Assembly (NCBI GenBank): GCA_039707465.1
Contig: CM077653.1
Coordinates: 7,501-71,500, forward strand
DNA from: Rhabdophis nuchalis
Taxonomy: Eukaryota; Chordata; Lepidosauria; Squamata; Natricidae
DNA: 64,000 nucleotides
Reading direction: 5' to 3'
Shown: positions 30,501-43,600 of the stretch, piece after piece
How the letters are laid out: every line of letters begins with the position of its first letter
Numbering within the stretch: position 1 is the stretch's first letter
Translations under genes and position numbers: made by a program
The notes under the pieces: generated by a model
The model's database searches: none
What the model saw: the letters and a program-made list of their open reading frames with translations, nothing else
Told to the model about the DNA's origin: nothing

Positions 30501-33500
30501 AGTAGGAACCGTCCAGAAAGAGGCCCCCGCATCTTGCACCATGTGTCCCTCCTGGGGTCTTCAAAGACGGCCTCGTGCAGATCATTGCAGCAATCCAAAG
30601 AGGCAGTGATGAAATATGAGTTGCTGTTTCCATCCCTTGTCTTGGGTCATGTCAACTCTTGTACCCGGCAGGAGAAGAAGCAGAAGGCCGAGCTGCTTGC
30701 AGGGCTGCAAGATGAGCTGGAGCACATAGAGCTGCTCCACAAGGCCCAGCAAGAGGCCTTGCGAAAGACACACGTGGAGAAGCTGAAGGAGCTGTGCCAG
30801 AAGAGCCAGGAGCAGGTGGGGAAAATAGTGTGTGGAGGTCAGGACCTCAGCTGCCCATGAAAAGGACATTTCCAGTAGACCCTGGCAGTGCTTCCTCGAG
30901 AGCTTGATAGTGTCTCTCTAGCTGTAACTCCCACCTCCTTGGACGTCCTCTTGAATTTCCCATGGCTACAAGGGGAGGTTTCCCTTGTTCCTTTGGCACC
31001 TTAGTTCTTCTCCCTTCCTCATTCCTTGTGACGTGGCTGTCCTCGTTGTCTGGGTCTTGGCAGAGAGGTCACATCTCTTATGGCTTTCTTCCTACAGGAG
31101 AAGAGGGCCCAGGATGCAGAACTGGAGCTCGAGCTCCGAGCGAAAGATGCCCAGGCAAAAGCAGCTCAACTCTCTGCTCAGGTGAACGCACGCATGCACA
31201 ACTGTGTAGCTCATCATACCATTTGCGGAAGACTGCAACTTGGATCCTCGGACTGTTAGTTAATGCATAACACAGCTGTCCATGTGTATCTTATGGGAGG
31301 AGTAGATTTCTTTCCGGAAAACATCCATCACATGAATGCCCTTTCCACTATTTTCTGTTGGCTTATCAGTTTCCCCTCTAGAGGAAGAACATTGGCACAG
31401 CTCTGATGCAGAATTTTCTGCATAGAGCCTGAGCTGAAACTTAAGCAGCTCTACAGTAAGATTTTGCTGTACTCAGTCTTTGATGTCCTGAATTGTCCAA
31501 GGGGCACTTCTGGCCTATCACTGCTCTGGAACATACGTGGAGGGCTGGCAGCGAGTCCAGTATCTTAGCCCCTGTAAATCGTTGTCCCGAGGGAGGAATT
31601 TTGTGGTCTTCATAGCTTACTTAGATTATTTCTCATTTATGTGTAGGAGGAGGCCTGGAAGAAGAAAAGGCAGCAGGTCTTAGAAGAAGAGAAGCAGCTT
31701 GAAGAAGAAAGAAATGTATGCACTGGCAGCTCTCACTATGAGCTAGGAATCTCTTTTTCCTTGGGATGACGTAAGGGAAGTCTTTGCAGGAGGGAGGAGG
31801 GCAGGAGGGAGGGAGGAGGGAGGGAGGCAGGAGATGGGGAGGCAGGAGCAGCACAGCTCCAGGTACAGGCTTCTGTCTTTTGGCTCTCAGCCGGTCCTCT
31901 TTAGTTGAGGACTGCCTTAAGGCTGATGGTATTGTTCACCAAGACTCCAATTAGCATTCGTTTGTCTTCTCTGGTGGTGGCTTTCTAAAGTTGTAGAGAA
32001 GAAGTTTTGGCCAGAGAAGCAAATGGATTTTTGGCCTGGCACACTTAGCATGCAGCTCACACGATCTGGGGCCATTTCTCTAGATGTGAGTGAGAAGGCA
32101 GCTGTAGAATAGAAACAAACAGGCAGGTTGAGTTGCGCCTTTGTACTGCTGCAGTCGAGTATCTGCTCATCTTGATCTATGACCAAGGATGCACTAACAT
32201 TAGCCAAAAAACATTTACATATCAGTTGAATATTTAATGTTGCATCTGCTAGACTCTCCATCCCCCCCCCCCCACTGTTTTTTTTTCCAGGAAGCTGCTT
32301 TGGCAGCTCATTCCCACCTTGAGGAGTCTCAAAAAGCACAGGAGAAACTTGAAGATACCTTACAGCAGCTGCACAGTGCTCTGGCAGGACTCCAGGATCA
32401 GAAAATAAAGGTGGAGTCTCAGATAGAATTGCTACAGATACAGAGCCAACAGCTTGAGAGACATACCAGGTGAGATTTGTTCTTCACTAGACAAGCAGAA
32501 ATGGACCAGGTATTATGTGGTTATAAGCCATGTGACACGTATGTATAGAGCTATGCCGGCAACCTGTGGAGAATGTTCTCAGGATCTAGGAAGATTGGGA
32601 AGCTTCATGGCTCACTGACCTGGAGATGGCCATCTGCCATCATCCTTGAATTCAGCAACGGTTCCCAACTTTCACTTTCCAAATGTTGAATAAGAATTGG
32701 CTGCTTCCTGAAGGAGAGGGCCAGATGTATAGCTGTAGATCCTGGGTGGCATCTGACTTCTTCCTTGTCACTTTCAGTGAGTTGGAAGAGACCATCAGGA
32801 ACAAGCAAGAACTGCTAAAGAAACTGGATAAAGAATTGAGTGAAGCAACTTCTCCAAGGGAAAAGGAAGAAGCACTCCGAGTGAAAGACCTACAAGGGGA
32901 TGGTCCAGAGGTCAGTGGAAACAGGGTTGGAGATGAAGGGGAATAAAATGGACTTTCAGTGGCGCAGGTCAGCCTGGACTGCACAGTGAGAATATAACTA
33001 AAGAAATTATATATATTTGGACTCTTTGGACCCAGCTCTTTTGAACAACTACCGTCCAGTCTCCAACCTTCCCTTCTTGGCGAAGGTTGTTGAGAGTGTG
33101 GTGGCACAACAGTTTCCCCGTCACCTGGAGGAAGTTGACTATCTAGATCCGCGCCAGTCCGGCTTTCGGCCCGGGCATAGCACCGAGACGGCATTGGTCG
33201 CGTTGGTAGATGATCTCTGGAGGGCCAGAGATGGGGGATGTTCCTCCATCCTGGTCCTATTAGACCTCTCGGCGGCTTTCGATACCATCGACCATGGTAT
33301 CCTATTGCATCGGCTGGGGGGGTTGGGGGTGGGAGGCACCGTTTTGCGGTGGTTCTCCTCCTACCTCTCTGGCCGATCGCAATTTGTGCGGGCAGGAGAG
33401 CAGAGGTCGACCCCGAGACCCCTCACATGCGGGGTGCCTCAGGGGTCGGTCCTCTCGTCTCTCCTGTTTAATGCATACATGAAGCCGCTGGGTGAGATCA

Positions 33501-34603
33501 TCCGTGGTTTTGGGGTAGAGTACCATCTGTACGCTGATGACACCCAGCTGTACATATCTACCCCAGACCACCCCAACGATGCCGTAGCGGTGATGTGCCA
33601 GTGCCTGGAAGCCGTGCGGATCTGGATGGGAAGTAACGGACTTAGGCTCAACCCGACCAAGACCGAGTGGCTGTGGTTTCCGGCTGCCCGATTCAACCAG
33701 CTTTCTCCAACGCTGGCCATAGGGGGCGAACATCTTGCCCCTGTGGATGGGGCGCGCAATTTGGGTGTCCTCCTGGATACCCGGCTGTCTATGGAAGAGC
33801 AAGTGACAGCCGTGGCCAGGAGGGCGTTTTACCAGGTTCGCCTGGTTCGCCAATTGCGCCCCCTATTGGATCGGGACGCCCTTCGCACAGTCACCCATGC
33901 CCTCGTGACATCCCGACTGGACTATTGCAACTCTCTCTACATGGGGCTCCCCTTGAGGTGCACCCGGAGGCTTCAGTTAGTTCAGAATGCGGCCGCGCGA
34001 GCAATTATGGGCACCTCCAGGTTTGCCCATGTAACACCGCTCCTGCGCGAGCTGCACTGGCTACCTGTCGTCTTCCGGGTGCGCTTCAAGGTGTTAGTTA
34101 TCATCTTCAAAGCGCTCCATGGCTCGGGACCTAGCTATCTGCGAGATCGGATCCTGCCCCACACATCCTCACGACCGATTCGCTCCCACAGAGAGGGGCT
34201 TCTCCGGGTGCCGTCCACTAGACTTTGTCAGCGGGCGACGCCCAGGGGAAGGGCGCTCTCTGTGGCGGGCCCGGCCCTCTGGAACGACCTTCCCCCTGAT
34301 ATTAGAACGACCACCGACCTCCGCTCCTTCCGGGTAAAATTGAAGACCCATCTCTTTCGACTGGCCGGCCTTGAATAGTTCTCTCTGTCTTTTAATTACA
34401 AATTTTAATGGGTTTTAATTATATATTTTTAGCATAGGTAGATTTATTTAATTTTATTTTAAGTAATGTTTGTATTTTGTATATTGTTTTTTAATTATGC
34501 CTGTGCACCGCCCCGGGTCCCTGTGGGGAGAGGGTGCGGTTAATAAATCTTAATTTAATTAATTAATTAATTAATTTAATTAATTAATTAAATATTATAT
34601 ATT

Positions 34604-34637
<34 letters not shown>

Positions 34638-37600
34638 CATATATACACACATGTAGGTCTTTGGTTGTTCGGGTTTTCTCCCGCGTAGAATTGGAAGTAT
34701 CTTCACGACGTTTCGATGAAGTCTCATTAATCATCTTCAGACTGGTGCTTCCGGCTTGGTGCTTCCAGGAGCAAGCCGGAAGCACCAGCCTGAAGATGAT
34801 GAATGAGACTTCATCGAAACGCCGTGAAGATACTTCCAATTCTACGCGGGAGAAAACCCGAACAACCAAAGACCTACATACAAACACCCGCGAAAACCTC
34901 AGAAAATATATACTATATGTGTGTGTGTGTGTTAGTTTTATGAGCTGATCAATAAATTAAATTAGAAGAGACCAGGATAGATCTATTTCGAGCTTATATA
35001 TATATATACATACTTTTATACATACATACATGCATACATACATACCTACATACACACACACATACGCACACACATATATAGCGTAGCATGTCTTTCAAAT
35101 AGTTTTTTGGCAGCATTCTTATTAAATACCTTCAATGTGCACGGATTTTTACAAATTCTGCCTATAAAAGGACACAGCCAATATAGAATGTAGGTTGAAG
35201 AATGGGAAAGACAAAACTTTTGTGAGGGATGCCACACTAACCAGTCGCTACACCTGAGATGAGACTTCCACAGCCACTTCCTCCACCATCTTGAAATGGG
35301 GAGGGGGGGGGGGCAAGGGATGTTCAAATATGCCTTGAACTGCTGGATATTACTTAAGAAAATGGACTTCCGGGGCTGGAGAAGAGAGTCTGGGGAGGCT
35401 GAAATTTGGGAAAGGCCTGGTGTCCATATGGAAAGTTATCCTCTGCTGCTGAGAAGGGAGGTCTTGCCTGCTACGATCCAGAAGAAACAAATCAGTGCCT
35501 GATTCCATATGGATTAGATATTCCAGGTGTAGGTATAAGCAGAAGGAAGATCCTCTGGCTCAGAAGAGATGGGAAATAATATTGCCTACCTAATATTCCA
35601 CTGCTTTGATTTAAGCTCCCTCCGTTAAGGAACCACAACCTATATTGGTTTGATTCTTGATGTTTCCGCTTCATTTGCCTGTTACTTAATTTTAAAAATG
35701 GTTTCATCTTAAAGCCTTCCTCCAGAGAAATGACATCTGTAATACCAAGAAGCAATGAAGAAAACAGCCTTCTTCTGAACCAGTAAGTGAAAAAAAGTTA
35801 TTGGCACCCAGAACTAACTATATGGGTGGTGTGACTCTATAGTCTTTGGCAGCTGTTAGAGACAGGACAGAGGGCAGCAGCTACTTGGCCTCTTTATAAC
35901 TCAGATTTCCCCCCCCCCCCTTCCTGCTCTTACAGAATACGACACTACATTTCCTCTGAAGGAACTTCCCTGAAGACAGCGAAGGAATTCTTGGCGTACC
36001 AGACTCGTTCCATGAGAAAAAGGCGAACGGCCTTGAGAGCAGCAAAGCAGCATTGGTATGGTGGTCTACAGGGAACACCCACTGTGCAAGACTCAGGCCA
36101 TTCTCAGGTCTTAGAGGGACTGCGCAGGAACCTGGAAGAGGTGAGTGGTGAGCTAGACAAAGCAAGGCAGTGCTTGAAACCACCAGCCTGGGCTGAACTT
36201 TACAACTCTTCCAGGCAGTAGTACACTTGGTTTGGTGCCTTGAGAAAGAGGGGGGGGGGAGAGAAAGCTTCCTTTGGGGTTGAGAATACCAATTGTGTCT
36301 CGCTTTGGACAATTGTGCCTTACTGCAGTTTGGCTGCTGGGCAAGTGGCCATGCAGGGAGGAAGGATTGCCCCTTCTGCCTTTGCAACGAGTCGCCCTGT
36401 GAGCAGCAGGCCCCCTCCTCTCCTGCAACACTTGCATCCCTGCAAGCAGCAGCTCACAGATGAGGAGACACCGTTATTAAGAGGACTTTAAAGTCGGATA
36501 ACAATGGCAACGACATTTACATCGGTCCTAACGAAAGTCCCTCGTTTATGGGTCTGTGTTACCGCAGTGTGACTTTCTTTCCCCCTAGGAAGGGAGGCAG
36601 CTAGACGAAATGAAATCTGCCATGCGGAAAGGGCAGGAACTGCTGAAGAAGAAAGAAGAGAGGCTCAGCCAGCTGGAATCCTCTCTCCTGGAAGAGGTAG
36701 CTCTGCCGGAGCCAGCAAGGAAACGTCCTAAGTCTCCTGCAGTGCCATTGCAGCTGCCCGTCCTTCTGGGGAGGAGTAGCAGGAAGGAGCCTCTGAATTG
36801 TCAGAACCGCTTTTGTCTCCTTTGTTTACCTACATCCCAGGGTGTGGGGAGGCCCCGTTTTAGTTGTTACAGTCATGTAATCATCCAGGGCATCGACCTG
36901 TCATTTTGCCTCTTCAAAACTAACCATGGGATGAGCTTTTAGAAGATGGGGCTGAACAAGGGGGCTTGGGGGCTTCAGTCACTGGCTCTGCCAGTAACCC
37001 GCATCTTGCTAATTGTGAACACTTGGCTCAACTGCTGGTTTTGGCCAAGCCAAAGAAACTAAGCAAGCTGACCTGGCCCTGCCTGATGACAAGTGGCTGC
37101 TTATTATTATTATTTTTTAATTCTGAGTTATTGAGTCACAGCAGCAAGGAAAATCCTTTCTTCTTTACTAGTTTTCTGATGAAGATACAATCAATGGAGG
37201 GGCCTGCAAGAAAATGGTAACTTTTGACCTCAGTGACTCTGAAGACACAAGTAGCCTTATGAGTGCTGATCGGTCTCTTCGCAAAAGTAAGTGTTTGGAT
37301 GAATGCTGAGACCATCCTTCAACCTGCAATCTGTGAGTTTACACTCATTTTGGGGAACCTGCTGGATAACTTTTCATTCCCATTGCAGCACCACTAGTTT
37401 GTAGCTCCTGAGAATTCTGGCCACACATTTGGGAAGCTGGAGAATGTACCTAGAGTTCCTGTTTTCCTACCTACCAAAAAGATGTGGCATATGTCAGGAT
37501 TTGTGTTTCCTCACACAAGTGTTGCTATAGAATCAATTTCTAAACTTTCATGTCTCCCTTTACTGCAATCTTAATATATATTCCTCCCTTAAAAACCAAA

Positions 37601-40600
37601 AACGAACACAAATGAACAAAGAAAACAATACAGCTAAACTTTGGGAAAGGTGGCTCTATCGTAACAATAGATCAACTAAAAGGCTCTTCATCGCTCCCTC
37701 CCTCCATCCATCCATCCATCCATCCTTAACTGGGAAACCCCAGAAGACATAGAAGCCCAGTCATTTATCTGTCATCTTCCGCACAGATTTGCAGAAGAAT
37801 CTCCCCCCATAACCCCCCCCCCCCAACAGCCCTGTTCTCCTGTGTGCTGCTTGGGGAATCCAAGCATGGGTTAACTTTGTCCATTAGCCTAGAGACTGAA
37901 TTATGTAATTGTTGGCCATGCCTCCTCTGACTGGGCTAGTTCAGCTTTTTAACTCAGTCCAGCCTAAAGAGACGCAAAAAAAAATCCTCTCTAGGTTAAT
38001 AGAAAATTTAATCATTATTATTATTCAGCTTGGGTCCCCTTCATGGAGCTCTGTTCGAAGTAAAGCTTCTGAATACGTTCCAATGGAATCATGGGTTTTC
38101 CTTCCTTATAGGTTGGTTTTCCATTTAGCTGCTTTGCTATCTGTTGAATTAATGTGCGTTCCTAAAGCCTTTGGGGCCAGGGGAACCTTTCATTTGAAAG
38201 CTCTTGTGCTTCTATTTGTAACTCGCTGGGAAGGTCAGTTCGTTGCCTTCGCCCCTATTGTCGCATTTGGGGTCGGTTCGCCGTTCTCCCGCCGGCTGCT
38301 CGGGCCACAATCCACCATCTACCAGAGCTCTACTTCAAGCCACACCGAGTCGAGCGCCACAGCGCTATGCCGCTGGGATTCACTGCTGTTGCTCGTGTCA
38401 TTGCACGCCACTGAGCGCTTCGGCTGCAGCCACTAGCTGTTCTGTGAGGTTAGCGTCCTCAACTGTCGGCGGCCATTTTGCTCAAGTTTGAATTTCCCGC
38501 CGCCGATGCATATAGCGGTGGCCATTTTGGAGCCATTTTCGCACTGAAAGTCAACGGTTAGGCCTATGTTTCCTCTAAGCTGCGTGCCTGCGTGGCCGCG
38601 CACATAAAAACAAAACGCAGCACAGTAGTTTCTAACTGCGCAAAGTGTTTTTTATCGTGATGAATCCTCGGCTCTGCCAGCTGCTTTCCTCCCCCGAAAC
38701 GAACCCATTCGCCAGAGTGATTTGCTCACCTCGATCGATAACAAGGAGGCATATCTGCTGCACGTGCCGATATATCCGGCCCATCGAAGGTTCCTGCGTT
38801 TTCACTTTGCAGGGTGCCACTTCCAGTACCGCGCCCTGCCTTTCGGCCTCTCCTTGCCCTGCGGACCTTCACCAAATTGCTGGCAGTGATTGCAGCCTCA
38901 CTGAGGTCAATACCCATGAGGGTCAACTATTATCTAGATGACATTTTGGTTTTGTCGTCCTCCCGGGAACAAGCTCGCCACAACCTGCAGCTAACGATCG
39001 ACACCCTGCAACACCATGGCTTTGTCCTGAACTTTCCAAAGAACCATCTGCACCTGACTACGTCCCTGCTACATCTCGGGACCGTTATCGACTCAGAAAG
39101 GTGTGTTGTGTCCCTCTCTCAGGAGAGACGACAAAGTTTGCAGACCCTGATGAGTCAAGTGCTTGGCCAGAGATCACCTTCCCTAGCAGTAGTATCCCAA
39201 CTCCTAGGGAAGATGGTATCCTGCATAAACATGGTTCCTTGGGCAAGATTCCACATGCGACCACTCCAGTGGTTCCTCCTTCCCTTCCAGAGGGCCCACA
39301 CCAGTCACTCTCAGACCAAGACATGCTTACCACCCAAAGTATCGCTATCACTCCGTTGGTGGATGTAATCCCGAATCCTCAAGGAATGCCTTTTTAGGAA
39401 CCGGAGCGACTCATTGTCACAACAGACACGAGCCAATTCGGGTGGGGAGCCCATGCCTTGGATTGAGTGGCACAGGGTCAATGGAGTGCCCGGGAACTGC
39501 AGAACAGCATCAATTGACTGGAGCTACAAGCCATCCTTCTAGCTCTCCGCGAATTTGGGACCTGGTGACATCCAACCATGTGTTGGTACTCACCGACAAC
39601 GTGGCATCCAAGGCACATGTCAACCGCCAAGGGGGCACGCGTTCCAGGTCTCTGATGCTGGAAGAAGAATGCCTATACCACTGGGCGGAGACTGACCTGT
39701 TGTCGATCCGGGCATAACATACTGTATATCAGGCACCACAAATGTTCAGGTGGAATGGCTGAGCAGGGCCACGGTGGACCAGGCAGTGTGGCGACTCCAT
39801 TCAGCCCTGTTCCAAGAACTGTTGCCGATTTGGACAACCATAGGTGGATCTGTTTGCTCAACCCAGCAACACACACCTGCTGCGGTTCTACAGGTGCAGG
39901 TGGCAGAAGGCACCGACGCGCTTTGCAGCCCTTGGCCAGAGGGCCTCCTTTAGGCCTTCCCACCTCTACCAGGTGCCGCCCTGGGTCCTTTTTTAGGAGA
40001 CGGGCGGGGTATAAATTGGATTAATAATAATAATACCAATTGTACCGCTGGTCATTCAAAAGATTCTAGCGGAACAAGCAAAAGTACTACTGGTCGCGCT
40101 GATGTGTCCGAGACACCCCTGGTACGCCGACCTCATCCATCTGTCGATCTCTCGCCCATGGAGGATTCCAGATGACCGGATAGTCCTCTCGCAAGGGGCT
40201 CTCATCCATCCGAACCCCCAGCTGCTGCAGTTAGCTGTGTGGCAAGTGAGCGGGCTATCTTGAGTTGATAACACTTTTCTGACAGTCATCACCATGATAT
40301 AAGCGGCTCGCCACCTGTCAACGACCCGTATCTACAAGGCTACCTGGCAAGCTTTCTGCAGATGGTGTCGAACAACCGATGCAGACCCAGCCGAGGCGAC
40401 CATACCACAGGTATTGGACTTTCTGCAGATGGACATGGACAACCTCCACCGCCAAATTGTGGTTTTGTCTACCGTGGTTGGTGGCGGGTGGGGGCACTCC
40501 CTGGCGCAACAACCAGGGGTTCAGGCCTTTCTTAAGGGTGCATTGAACCTTAGCCCACCTATGGTTCATCGTTACCCCACATGGTACCTTTCCCTGATAC

Positions 40601-43600
40601 TTAAGGCCCTCATGGTTGCACCATTTGAACCTATTCGGACTATCTCTCTAAGATTACTAACTCTCAAGATTGTATTTTTAGTAGCCATCACATTGGCTAG
40701 ATGGGTGTCTGAGCTGGCAGCGCTTTCCGTTCGTGAAGAACTTTGCATTTTCCACCCAGAGTCATATTACGATTGGACCCAATGTTCCTTCCAAAAGTCA
40801 ATTTGTGGTTCCACAGGGCGCAGGAACTCATCCTCCCAGACTTCTGCCCACATCCGTCCCACCCACAGGAACGGCGTTGGCTTCATCTCGCCGTGCACCA
40901 CTCGCTTTGCCGCTATGTGAATCGTGCAACGTCATTCAGAAGGACGGAATGTCCTTTTCGTGTCTTTTCAGCCAGCAACCATGGGGCAAATACCTAGTCT
41001 AATACTATTGGCCACTGGTTGTAGGTGTGTATTGCCCTCACCTATGACTGTCAGTCCCAACTAATCCCCAGACGCATTACGCCGCACTCCACCAGGAGTG
41101 CTGCCACGACGGCGGCCTGGGCGACACAGGCGTCGGTAGAAGATATCTGCAAGACAGCGACTTGGTCATCACCATCGCCTTTTATCCATCATTACAAAGT
41201 GGACGTCTATGCCTCGGCGGAGGTGTCCTTCGGACGATGAGTGCTGCAGAGGGTGGTTTCTTCATCTACGACCCCAGACCAGCCTCACTCCCGCCCCATG
41301 AGGGTTATTGCTTTGGCACGTCCCATGCTTGGATTCCCCAAGCAGCACACAGGAGAACAACCGTTGACTTACCTGAACGGTCCTTCTATGTGCGCTGCGA
41401 AGGGAATCCAACCCTGCCCTCGGCTTCGGCTGTTCTGGGCCTTTTACTTACCTCTCCTCCCGGTTTTACCTACCTGACTTACCTCTCGCATTCTGTACCG
41501 TTATTGCACCTCTCGGATCGGCAGAGCCTTCGTACAAAACTGAACTAGCCCAGTAGAGGAAGCGTGGCCAACAATTATATAACTCAGCCTCTAGGCTAAT
41601 GGACAAAGTTAACCCATGCTTGGATTCCCCTCACAGCGCACATAGAAGGACCGTTCAAGTAAGTCAACTGTCATTTTCCCTTGATGGATTTGATGAGGTC
41701 TTTTCTCCTCTAGTTCTCTGCTGTGGATGAAGAGCTGGATTAAATTGGTCTGACTTTGATCTTCTAGAAAGCTACTGCCCCCTCTCCGCCCCCCAAATAC
41801 AGGAGGCTTTTAATTCTGAATTGTGGCTGGATTTTAGAGCTTTACTATCTCTGTATTTTTTGTCAAGTAAATAATCAATAGTTCTTTCCCTCCATCCCCT
41901 CCTTTTCACAGCAGCTGACTTGAAACCGGATGTCCAGTTTTCTCCCTTTGACAAGATCCAGTATTTGACTGAGTCACTGCAACGCATCACCAGTGACCTG
42001 AACTCTGTCCTTTGTCGCCTGAGAACCTTCGGCAGCCAGCAGACTCTCTCCGCTTCCGCCCAAGGCCAGTCACCGGCTTCACCGGCCAGGGATGGAATTC
42101 CTCTGACTGCTTATACCTCCCTGGCACATGCCTATTCGGCTGCATCGTATGCACCTTCCGCTGGACTTCAGTCAGTCTGGTGCAATTCCAGTCCCGGTTC
42201 TGCCACTGTGAGCAGGCAGTCTGTGGACAATATGCTGATGGAGAAATGGCGCAAGTATTTTCCAGGTAAGAATGGATTCTTGAGTGGTTCCTTTCTTTTG
42301 CCCCAATGCCCAATCCGGCATTGAATCACTGAGTTTACCAATTTGTTTTGATGCCAGTTCATAGAGCTTGTTTTTTCTCCCTCCTTTCCCTCACCAAATA
42401 TGAGGCCAGATTGGTAGATACCAGAAGTAGGATTGGATTATTGAAAGTCGGCATGATGCCATCGTTTGCAGCTGTGCTAGGAGCTGCTTGAGTGAGACTT
42501 CCTTCCAAAGCACCCGGGTGCCTGAGGCTTTCTCCTTTGGGCGCTTTTGTTTTCTATCCCAAGAGCATTCTGAGCATTTTGTAAAAATCCTGTTCCTGGT
42601 AGTAGCTTTTATTTGGAGCCTAGAACACGGGGAGTTTTCTTTACAGTTGTTTCATCACCTTTGCCTTTAATCACAAATGGGGTATGAGCAGAAATAAAAT
42701 CATCTTCAAGAACTGACTTAGGATCTACAAGTATTGATTGATTTTAACCCTTTTCTAATCTAAATTTTAAGCACAGACTTTAATTTAATTCATTTTTAAC
42801 TGTTTGTACTGTATTGTACTATATTTTTATATTTCTGTGCACCGCCCTGAGTCCCTTCGGGGAGATAGGGCGGTATATAAATTTGACAAATAAATAAATA
42901 AATAAGTGAAAGGCATTTAAGATTCATATATCTTTGGTCCATCGTGTAGAATCCTTTTCTTCAAAAGGTGTGCAAAGCAACAAGTTCTATTTATTCACTA
43001 GTCAGCAATCCATTTCCTTTCTTGATCAATGACTGATCTAAGTTTAAGGTTAAGAACTGAGTGGAGCTGTATGATGTAATAGTAGTAAAGAAAACATTTT
43101 AGTTATTGAAAAGGTCTTTCCTAAAAGGACACTCTGAAGAACATTCAGTGTCTGAACCAAAATTAATTTGGTTTTTGTCCATCTTTTGTCCAACATGGAG
43201 TTTGGGGGATGGAAGCAACTGAACAAATCCACTCAGCTTTTGGAGACTAGATTTGAAATAAGTAATATGATTTATTAGAAAGGTTTAGAAAAATCCAAAG
43301 CTCTTTGAATGGATTGATGTCTGAATGAAAAATATGACTTGCTTTTTTAGTCTCTGTATGGTTCTAATAATGGAAAGCTCTTTGTTATTTTGTAAACGTA
43401 GTCTTTTCTGTTCAGGGGAGTTTCCACGGCCCTTTGGTGGGCTTGGTGCGCAAGATGACAAGCTGGACTCCTTAATAACTGGGTAAGGAACCTTCTCACA
43501 TGCAGGCTGATATGTCAGATGAGATCATTGTATCTTGCCGTACAGCATTGACTATGTCAACTAGCACAAAACAAAATCTGTCTCTTGGAGTGTGTTTTAG

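Larger units (their letters stand above)
37834..41670 (+). mobile_element. DIRS retrotransposon 1, degenerate, in CEP164 intron 16
   Basis: DIRS elements are retrotransposons that integrate with a tyrosine recombinase and have inverted terminal repeats plus an internal complementary region. Here the ends are inverted repeats (37,834-37,958 and 41,545-41,670). Frames in order are a reverse transcriptase with [20 protein letters not shown] near 38,930, an RNase H with [17 protein letters not shown] near 39,580, and a recombinase at 40,330-41,240. The recombinase reads [18 protein letters not shown] and [20 protein letters not shown], and then [10 protein letters not shown] with the nucleophilic Tyr. 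Frameshifts and an L2 tail insertion at 39,962 disable it. Confidence 0.88.

Noticed and set aside
33302..33853. 183-codon minus-strand frame
   Set aside because: Antisense shadow of the L2 reverse transcriptase.
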